NCBI GenBank assembly: GCA_039720395.1 | Contig: CM077820.1 | Location: 17,877,923-17,941,922, forward strand | Reading direction: 5' to 3' | DNA length: 64,000 nucleotides | Origin: Liquidambar formosana | Lineage: Eukaryota > Streptophyta > Magnoliopsida > Saxifragales > Altingiaceae | In this document: positions 55,205 through 64,000 of the stretch, piece by piece | Position numbering within the stretch: position 1 is the first letter of the stretch | Layout: the number at the start of each line of letters is the position of its first letter | Position numbers and translations under genes: made by a program | The notes under the pieces: generated by a model | Database searches by the model: none | What the model was told of the DNA's origin: nothing | What the model saw: the letters and a program-made list of their open reading frames with translations, nothing else

Positions 55205-56866
55205 TGTTAGGATTATGCCCTAGAGCCAATCATAGAGATGATTGTTTAGGGATTAGGAACAATCATTTGATTTCATTTATGTATGTCACATTTATTATTG
55301 ATTTAATAAAAGGGCTTATTCTATTATGTTTATATGCATCATTTATATTTACATAATATGTCCATGGAGTTAGAGTTGAGAATATGGAATTACAAAGAGT
55401 TGTAATTTTGAGACTATAGATATATCTCTGTACTAAACTCCTTAAGCATTCCTAGTTGAAGGTTCACTATGATGGACAGTAATGAACCATAGGACTAGCA
55501 CTTGCTAGGTTGACTCTATAGGAGGATAGCTAGTCTCAAGCTATTTGTGTGGAGACACTACAACCAACAAGTGGGTGCCTATTATAAGAATAGGTACACT
55601 GAATGTGACCAAAGATATGAGATAAACTGAATGGAGTTTTATCCTGCCTCTCAATTAGTTTCTCATTGTTATAGTGGTACAAGTAATCCTTAGACCTGAG
55701 ACACCATAGTTGCCTTATGCATGTAGCTTTAGAAGTTTGATAACACTAAGTGCAGATCCTATTCAGGGGTCTGCAAAGGTGTTCATTGGCCCTACTGCTA
55801 TGTGTATGAAGGCATGTGAGTGATCAACAAGGGATCCATCACTCTCAGGAAAAAGAGAGAGAATGTCTCATATAGCATTCATAATATAACTCATTAAATC
55901 CATGGCCATGGTAGGATGAATATGAAAAGAGTTTCATGAGTTCATCAATGAGTTGATATCTATGAATGAGTATAAAGTAATTGAACTAGGGACTTGACAG
56001 ACTTCCATGTCCTATTAGTTCAATTGGAGACATTGTGTTGAAGGAAGGATGCAATTGTAGCCTATAAACTACAACAGAAGGGTTCTTTGTAAATGACTAT
56101 TCACCTCATTAAGGACCACACCATGAGCCATATGCTAGGTGTTACTCATGGTTAGTAGAAGCCCTAATTGATATAAGTGAGTTATAATCAATTAGGGAAT
56201 TGGAAGGAGTTCCAATTAGACCCTAAATGGAAAGAGTTCCATTGTGCACACCTCGTTCTATTCCTACTACTTAATGATGTGAACCCAATGGGTCACACAC
56301 TGATCATGCAAGAAGGGCTTTAAAGTCTATGAGAGAAAGGGTTTTAGTGAATAAAGAATAGTTCTTTATAGGCCTATTTGTATTTGATACAAATAATAGG
56401 GGTTAATGTGCAATTAAGTGTAATTACACATAACCCTATTAGGGTTTCTTCCCTATGGCCAGCCCCCTTTAGTGGGCTGCCTATATAAGTCACACTTATG
56501 TGTGACATGGTATAATAAGAGGCTTGCACAATAAACCCTAGCCGTCCAGCCCCTTGGAAGCTCTCTTCTCTCTCTCTCTCTTCTCCACCTCTAGCAACAA
56601 CAAGGAAGAAGAAAGAAAGGACTTGAAGCTCTAGCTAGGTGTGGATACCGTTGGAGGTAGCACACTTGGGCTGCTCATTCACAGCTGTCCGGAATCAAAG
56701 CTTGGAGCAAAAAGGAGAAGACAAAAATTCTGTAAGTGTTCTAACCCTCTTTGTAGTTAGGGTTTGATTTTGTGTTATGCATAGTTAGATTCATGGGCTG
56801 TGGAATCGTAGGAAAAATTTTTTATATTCCGCACTTCAATTTTTCCCTCTTGTTCGATTCCCAACA
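55205..56866 (+). repeat. 3' LTR of E1 (1662 bp)
   Basis: Same as the 5' LTR except for one C insertion (GACCCTAAATGG) and two substitutions (near 55650 and 56257). Confidence 0.96.
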
Positions 56867-56871
56867 CATCA

Positions 56872-57384
56872 TTGCATCAAAAGGTAAAGTTCCCACATGA
56901 GGGAGCCATTGTCACACTTCAAGGGGATTATGATTTGAAAATGGCGGGTGTACCCATATGCGAAATAAAACCAGAATCAATTGAGATACCCTTGTCGGGG
57001 TTTGAGTATGTGCAATGTATAGAAAAAGAGTTCGGGAAGGAAGAGCCATCACACTATTGCACTTTTTACCCAAGTTCTGATCCAGCACTGACAGACAAAG
57101 ACTTTTGCGACAAGTACTTTACAGATGGGCCGAATCCTCAGAGCTTGACAAGTTGGTACAATTCTGTGGGAAAGAAGAAAGAAGACTGGGTAGAACATGT
57201 GGATACCGAGGCTATGGTTACCATGTTCCAAGATATGGTTCTTACTTTGGGGGAGTCAGCAACAGAAGATTGCCAAGATTCGTCAATTCACCATGCAATC
57301 ATGCCACTTCACAATTGGTATCTAGAAGATGGAGCCATTGCAGAGATCCTTGAAGAGGAAAATCATGACCTGCCTGATAGTAGC
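56872..57384 (+). pseudogene. Continuation of D protease-linker region
   Basis: Joins across E1 (after target copy CATCA) to the protease end and is open for about 170 codons. HQKVKFPHEGAIVTLQGDY matches the protease flank of B. The last 60 residues (MFQDMVLTL, HHAIMPLHNWYLEDG, LPDSS) match the B exon that ends at the intron donor. The G-patch-like part of B is not seen; a different or deleted segment replaces it. E2 was inserted almost exactly at the expected exon end. Confidence 0.82.
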
Positions 57385-59043
57385 TGTTAGGATTATGCCC
57401 TAGAGCCAATCATAGAGATGATTGTTTAGGGATTAGGAACAATCATTTGATTTCATTTATGTATGTCACATTTATTATTGATTTAATAAAAGGGCTTATT
57501 CTATTATGTTTATATGCATCATTTATATTTACATAATATGTCCATGGAGTTAGAGTTGAGAATATGGAATTACAAAGAGTTGTAATTTTGAGACTATAGA
57601 TATATCTCTGTACTAAACTCCTAAAGCATTCCTAGTTGAAGGTTCACTATGATGGACAGTAATGAACCATAGGACTAGCACTTGTTAGGTTGACTCTATA
57701 GGAGGATAGCTAGTCTCAAGCTATTTGTGTGGAGACACTACAACCAACAAGTGGGTGCCTATTATAAGAATAGGTACACTGAATGTGACCAAAGATATGA
57801 GATAAACTGAATGGAGTTTTTTCCTGCCTGTCAATCAGTTTCTCATTGTTATAGTGGTACAAGTAATCCTTAGACCTGAGACACCATAGTTGCCTTATGC
57901 ATGTAGCTTTAGAAGTTTGATAACACTAAGTGCATATCCTTTTCAGGGGTCTGCAAAGGTGTTCATTGGCCCTACTGCTATGTGTATGAAGGCATGTGTG
58001 TGATCAACAAGGGATCCATCACTCTCAGGAAAAAGAGAGAGAATGTCTCATATAGCATTCATAATATAACTCATTAAATCCATGGCCATGGTAGGATGAA
58101 TATGAAAAGAGTTTCATCAGTTCATCTATGAGTTGATATCTATGAATGAGTATAAAGTAATTGAACTAGGGACTTGACAGACTTCCATGTCCTATTAGTT
58201 TAATTGGAGACATTGTGTTGAAGGAAGGATGCAATTGTAACCTATAAACTATAACAGAAGGGTTCTTTGTAAATGACTATTCACCTCATTAAGGACCACA
58301 CCATGAGCCATATGCTAGGTCTTACTCATGGTTAGTAGAAGCCCTAATTGATATAAGTGAGTTATAATCAATTAGGGAATTGGAAGGAGTTCCAATTAGA
58401 CCCTAAATGGAAAGCGTTCCATTGTGCACACCTCGTGCTATTCCTACTACTTAATGATGTGAACCCAATGGGTCACACACTGATCATGCAAGAAGGGCTT
58501 TAAAGTCTATGAGAGAAAGGGTTTTAGTGAATAAAGAATAGTTCTTTATAGGCCTATTTGTATTTGATACAAATAATAGGGGTTAATGTGCAATTAAGTG
58601 TAATTACACATAACCCTATTAGGGTTTCTTCCCCATGGCCAGCCCCCTTTAGTGGGCTGCCTATATAAGTCACACTTATGTGTGACATGGCATAAGAGGC
58701 TTGCACAATAAACCCTAGCCGTCCAGCCCCTTGGAGGCTCTCTTCTCTCTCTCTCTCTTCTCCACCTCTAGCAACAACAAGGAAGAAGAAAGAAAAGGCT
58801 TGAAGCTCTAGCTAGGTGTGGATACCGTTGGAGGCAGCACACTTGGGCTGCTCATTCACCGCTGTCCGGAGTAGAAGCTTGGAGCAAAACGGAGAAGACA
58901 AAAATCTTGTAAGTGTTCTAACCCTCTTCGTAGTTAGGGTTTGATTTTGTGTTATGCATAGTTAGATTCATGGGATTGGGAATCGTAGGAAAAATTTTTA
59001 GATTCCGCCTTTGTATTTTTCCCTCTTTGTTCGATTCCCAACA
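57385..59043 (+). repeat. 5' LTR of E2 (1659 bp)
   Basis: TGTTAGGATTATGCCC...GATTCCCAACA; TATA box at 58662-58669. It is a few percent or less from E1 by eye. Confidence 0.95.
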
Positions 59044-59044
59044 G

Positions 59045-59057
59045 TGGTATCAGAGCC
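59045..59057 (+). other. Primer binding site, initiator tRNA-Met (E2)
   Basis: TGGTATCAGAGCC one base after the LTR, as in E1. Confidence 0.92.
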
Positions 59058-62000
59058 ATGATTATGCATAATACAAAATACATATGGGCAGGTAATTATG
59101 GTGTAGTTGAATGATTCAAAAATCTGGAAAATTTTTTCTGCATAATTGGTTTTCCTCCATGGCTGAACCTAGGGTTTGGAACCCTAGGTCAATTCTCTTC
59201 TACTCCTCTTCTAATTGATGGTTAAGTGTATCCATGGATGCAATAGGTTGCATAGGGTTTTAGTTTGGAGAAGAAGAATAAGGAAACTAGGGTTTTATAA
59301 AACTGTTATGAACAGTTTTCATGGTTGCCATGAAAAACCGTCATCTTGTTTTGCCTGCCGAATTCAGAGTTCTTCTCCAAAATTTTCGAGCCATATATGG
59401 TTAGAAAGCTCTTCAAATAAGCTTTCCAACCCAACAAACGGTGCGTCAATCCGAGTTCTGTAGTGAAAGTTATGAATTTTTTACTATAGGCTGTCTGGAA
59501 AGACAGTTTTGCTCGGGAATGATGCAATAGCCACAACTTTGAGTTATTGATGGAGATCAAAGGCATGGCAATGGTTGCCACCACTTGGCTTATGTTCTAG
59601 ACATGGTAGGGAAAGGTTCCCAAGCATTTAGATGCATCATAATTGGATTAAGATGCTAGAACAGAAGGAAGAAGGAGAAGAACACCATGGAGGCTGAATC
59701 TGGGTTTTAGAACCCTAAGGTTCTTGCAATTAATTCTAATTAAAGCTGCTGTATTTATGATGGAAGATCATTGTATGATCATTATATATCATGTGTATAT
59801 GATTTTCTTTAAGTTTCAAAAAGGTTTTGATGGAAAAAGATTCAAAAAGTTTGAAAAATTTTCATGAACAGCATAGCAGATTTTCTCTGCAGAAAAGTCA
59901 TCAATAGAGTTTTGATTAGAACTTGAGTTAGGGAACTCCAAATTGCATGAAACCAATTGCATTAGTTTTCTAAGACATGTAGGATACTGGGAAAATTCGT
60001 TTGGTAGCCTAATTGATTCATCTTGCTGGGTTTTAAATCAATTTCTGACCATAGACAGTGTGCTGTCAAATTCTGGGCAGCCTACTGTTGTTTTAATTGT
60101 TTAGAACAATTGGTGATGATTTGATCATCCAAACCTCTTCTATTAGCTTAGTATTTCATGTAGGGACATGATACAAAAGCTGGTTTCAATGGAGGAGTCG
60201 AATTGATAAGGATTTAGAAGCTATTGTGACCTTCAAGGTCTGCAACAATGGCTCCAGCAATGGGTTTTGGAAACCCTGATTGTTCTTGATGATGGCAGCC
60301 ACTTCCACCACTTCTCACGTGTCCAGAGGCTTGTCCCACACCCCTAGGATGTTCTCCCATGACTGGCCATGGCCTCCCACAGTCGTTGGTGGCCATGGCA
60401 GCCTAGCCAAGCTCAGGCAGCCCCCTGGTAGTGACGGCTGCATAGAGTTAAGGATGAAACCCTAATTTTGAGTTAATGATGAAACCCTAATTTCATTATG
60501 GCATTAATTAAAACCCTAATTGGAATATTAATTACCTTAATTAAGAGTTAATGATTGGTCATTAAATGACCAATCATGGTTATTAATTGTTAGGGCATAA
60601 TTAATACCATTAATGATGTCTAGGGTTAGGGTTTTTGATAACCCTAATTAGTGTAATTAATTAAGGGTAATAAATACCCTATTTGGCATTAATTAAACCC
60701 TAATCCCTTTTATTAAATACCGTATGAACCTAGGGTTTTAATGATTGGTCATTAAATGACCAATCATAAGGCATTTAATGATTAGGGCTTGCATTTAGGG
60801 TTTAGGGTTATGCATTTAGGGTTTAGGGTTTTAGGAAACCCTAATACACTAATTCATCATTTAATTGATTTTATTTAATTCCCATGTTAATTATTTAATT
60901 AATATTGATTAATTTTATAATGTTTTAAATGGTTTAAAATACAAATGGGGATTAACTTAAAATCTGGAAATTCTTAATTAAATGAAATTGTTTTGTTTAC
61001 ATAAGGAAACCCTAATATTGGATATTAGAGTTATTTTAGGAAACTTTATATGTTTCTATTAATTTGATTAATTGAAACTAAATGTCTTAAATGTTAAGAC
61101 TTTATTTAATTCTAGATATTTTTGTTGAAACCTAATAAGATTAGGATACATTAATAAGATTAATGTAAATCATTCAAGAGAATTACCATAATGCCCATAT
61201 GTTTTAATGCTTACAGTTTTTCTTTATGTTATGCAATGAGATTGTATGTATGTGTTTGGATGATGATTATGGACTATACCCCTTAAATCAATTGTGATTG
61301 GCCGTCTTATGAATGGGTTATAATAATTTTTCAAGAGTTGTAATTTTATTATGGTGATGTAATTTATTATTTGGGGCTTGCATGCCACCTTCCCTAGCCT
61401 CTCTCTCTATCATTCTCTTATGTACCCCACATTCCCCTTATGTATCCCTTTCTTTAAATTATATAAATGTTATGTAATTGAGAGCGCACTAAGGAGCATG
61501 GTGGACCCAAAGGAGTATGATGGAGCCCAACAAGCCAATGGTGGAGACCAACAAGCCAATGGTGGAGACCATCAAGCCAAGGGAGCAGATTGAAGGACTT
61601 GAAAGCTTAGAGAAGTGTTTCAAGAAAGCATGCATGTTACGAATGGTTTATTTTACGATCACCTACACCCACCTTAGACCTTGGATTCAATCTATTGGCT
61701 TGGATTGAATCCTCTCAAAGTCCATAATCATCATAGTGGGAGCTTTAATTTATGAGATAATTGTTTTAGCTCCAATACCATAGTTTGGTATATGTTACCT
61801 ATTCACTTAGGAACTAATATCAAAATATGGTACTTTATATATGTTGATATATAATAGCATGCGATGTATGATTTATAATAGCATGAGATGTATGATTATA
61901 AATAGCATAATTTATATGTTTAAATTTTGATACATAGGATGCATGTTAATTTGATGAGACCCTTTAAAACCCTTCTTATTTAATATTAAGTTGAAAATGG

Positions 62001-62161
62001 AGAAGTCATTGGGGAATGAATTCTTCATTGCCTTCCATCATTATAGGATCATCTAACGTCCCTTAATGTGGGTACCTGGCTGCAGACATGTAGGAGCTAC
62101 CCATGTTAAAGACATTACTTGAAACTATCACATATGAGATATCATGGGGTGCCTAAACTGG
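59058..62161 (+). other. Long non-coding leader of E2
   Basis: Collinear with 48842-51918; contains one extra copy of an 18-bp unit near 61540 (the phrase around CAAGCCAATGGTGGAGACC). No gene seen. Confidence 0.7.
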
Positions 62162-62379
62162 TATATACCAAGAAACTAACATGTGAGGTATATATTTGGC
62201 GAAACATACCTGTGTGAATGATGGGTTTAACTTAACTAGGGAAGTATTCCAAGAAACTAACATGTGAGGTGTATGTTCCCTAGAGGCAAAATGATTGGAA
62301 CTTGCTTATGAAGCAATAGACAAAGAGTTGTCTTCTTATTGTGGGTTAGAAGTCAAGAAACTAACATGTGAGGCTTCTA
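62162..62379 (+). repeat. Three hairpins with an invariant 17-nt loop (E2)
   Basis: Positions 62162-62194, 62236-62283 and 62347-62379. In the third, one C-to-T change relative to E1 (TAGAAGTC/GGCTTCTA) turns a C-G pair into U-G, so the RNA stem is kept. Confidence 0.72.
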
Positions 62380-62572
62380 GGTCACAGTGGGACCCCAATC
62401 CCCATTAGGAATGAGATTCTCGAATTCCATTAGAGGGTGTATGGAATTTGATAAAATAGTGGGAGGTACCATATGATTAAAGACCCAATCATTATGGATA
62501 AAAATGAAATCTAATTCTTTGTTTATGTAGATTACCTAATTACTCACCTCAAAACCCCTATTTCCTAATATA

Positions 62573-64000
62573 GGATATTGATAGTTTGACTAAACCCGAT
62601 TCCTTTGATTGACTTAGGAAATTGAGAATTGTTCTCAATTTCAAAAGATTGTTTATATGCTATTAGGCCTTTTATTAAAGGCCCTCCATAAAACATCCTA
62701 AGAAGAAAAAGACACTATGCGCAATTGGCATCTTGTTGCCATGCTATATGATAGTATTGATGACCAATGAGCTTCAGAAGCAAAATTAGTCAATGCAAGT
62801 GCCTTTGATGTCCTACATCACATACAAAGGTTGTATAGTGAGTAAAATAATACTATAAAGTATAGTAGTTATAAAGGACTTCTTCTGGACTAGGATGTAA
62901 TAAAAGTTGTTTATTAATAATCATTCTTTTGAAAAATGATTAATCACATAGAATAGCTTGAGAAGCTAGATGTGATTTAAAATGGAAGCATAGAGGAAAG
63001 CAAGTCTTGAAAAGTCAAAGACAAAGAAATATAATTATTTTGTAGTAAATATAAGGTATTGTAAAGGGAACTTGATAAAGTATCAGTCTTCCTAGAAGAA
63101 CCAAACTTTTGAAGTTTTGGTTCATGCTCTAAACTAAATTGTTGGTTAGTTCTGCTTCTTGGTTTTTGGATTCTAGTATAATCTAAATCGAAGCAGAAAG
63201 TTAAGTAGATAATAAGTTACCTTTAAAAATTTTAATAGAGCAAGAGTTGCTAGATTAATTTTGGGAACTTATTTCTTAACTAAGTCATTTAAGACATTCT
63301 AGAAATTTGATTTCCGAATTTAAATGACTAATTAGAGCGAATGCAACGTATTCTGAGAATACAAGAGATGTAGAGACTCTCATTTAAATGTAACGATTAT
63401 GACTTGGTTATGAGATGACCAAACCCATCTTTTACTTGGTGAAGTGAATGAGTTACATTTATAATTTGACTATACATTGTGATGTATGCAGTCATGTAGA
63501 GCATGCATTCAATTATAGTAGACTCATCTTAGAATACCATAGCTCAATGGTGAATCTAAGAGAACAAATTGAACCCTATTAAGATATGGTTTGATCCATG
63601 ATGAGTTTTACTAATGTATCCATCTAGGATATACCTTAAAATTGCTACATATTGATAATTTAGGGTTCACTCCAGTTTTGTCCCAATTATATCAGATATG
63701 ATATGGGAAGAAACCCAACTTATAGAAGTTAAGGCTTGGGCTTGTGCTACGTATGTCTGGAAACATAATGTAGACAATCTGGAAATACGGTCAAGTAAGT
63801 GTTGAATTGTGGTATATCCCAAAAGTGGTTGGGATAGTATTTCTATTACCCTAATGAACAAAAGTTGTCCATTAGGATGTTTGCTGGATTTTCTTGAGAA
63901 AGAGTTCATTCAAGAAGATGCAAAAGTAGATAGAATTTATAGAATTGTCTGTAAAGCCACAAACGAACAAAGATCCAACCCTTGTCTCTGTTAAGACAAA
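62573..64000 (+). pseudogene. Decayed Ty1/copia gag-pol of E2, partial
   Basis: Same broken gag as E1 followed by late integrase. Here 63870-63994 reads FLEKEFIQEDAKVDRIYRIV in frame, while E1 has an extra A in this stretch; E2 is therefore slightly closer to the ancestral reading. The element continues beyond the window. Confidence 0.72.

Larger units (their letters stand above)
47167..56866 (+). mobile_element. Element E1: non-autonomous Ty1/copia element, complete, 9.7 kb
   Basis: 5' LTR 47167-48827, initiator-tRNA-Met primer site, 6.4 kb interior with decayed gag-pol, polypurine tract, 3' LTR 55205-56866. Perfect target duplication CATCA (47162-47166, 56867-56871). The LTRs differ by two substitutions and one single-base indel by eye (about 0.12%), so insertion was recent. 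No usable ORF exists inside, so proteins must have come from another element. Confidence 0.95.
40658..64000 (+). mobile_element. Element D: Tat/Ogre-like Ty3/gypsy element, 5' half
   Basis: 5' LTR 40658-43923, tRNA-Arg primer site, leader, gag-protease 44671-47166 continuing at 56872-57384, with copia elements E1 and E2 inserted; the rest lies beyond the right edge. It entered the third exon of the Y PMD gene; left flank ACTAT (40653-40657). Confidence 0.88.
57385..64000 (+). mobile_element. Element E2: second copia element of the E family, runs off the edge
   Basis: 5' LTR, primer site and interior collinear with E1 for 6.6 kb. Left flank GTAGC (57380-57384) is the expected target copy. Differences from E1 are scattered point changes and small indels. 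Confidence 0.94.

Overview
The window is plant nuclear DNA made entirely of nested LTR retrotransposons; I see no host gene, tRNA, rRNA or CRISPR. Evidence for a flowering plant: Ty3/gypsy elements of the Tat/Ogre type (tRNA-Arg primer site, two RNase H domains, large LTRs of 2.6-3.3 kb, a probable spliced intron between protease and reverse transcriptase, an antisense gene near the 3' end), a Ty1/copia family with an initiator-tRNA-Met primer site, and a plant mobile domain (PMD) gene. The setting looks like heterochromatin. The species cannot be named from this.

Layout (letters are mine). X (29972-34477, +) is the oldest layer. B (3260-29971, -) sits in the antisense PMD gene of X, and Y (34478-40657, -) sits in the 3' LTR of X. 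B was then hit by A (1-3259, -), by a solo copia LTR E3 (10356-12005, -) and by C (15841-28968, +). C carries a solo LTR F (25889-28490, +) in its 3' LTR. Y was hit in its PMD gene by D (40658 to the right edge, +), and D was hit by two copia elements, E1 (47167-56866, +) and E2 (57385 to the right edge, +). Nesting reaches four levels on both sides.

Coding content. B has gag, protease, RT, RNase H, second RNase H and integrase, broken by point stops. D has gag-protease with one stop. C has only a gag. E1 and E2 have a wrecked copia gag-pol although the two LTRs of E1 are almost identical, so the family was probably moved by proteins made elsewhere. X and Y carry a three-exon PMD gene antisense to the element; B carries a different antisense protein that is DUF7745-like.

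The most unusual signals are structural. (1) X and Y have arrays of about 12-15 units of paired RNA hairpins between the antisense gene and the polypurine tract; stems co-vary and wobble pairs fit the element-sense RNA. (2) E1 and E2 have three hairpins that share an invariant 17-nt loop but have unrelated self-complementary stems. (3) An ~80-bp GC-rich palindrome lies 186-199 bp upstream of the TATA box in five LTRs and recurs upstream of the antisense PMD gene. (4) Two hairpins near the 3' end of all gypsy LTRs co-vary. All counts were made by eye.
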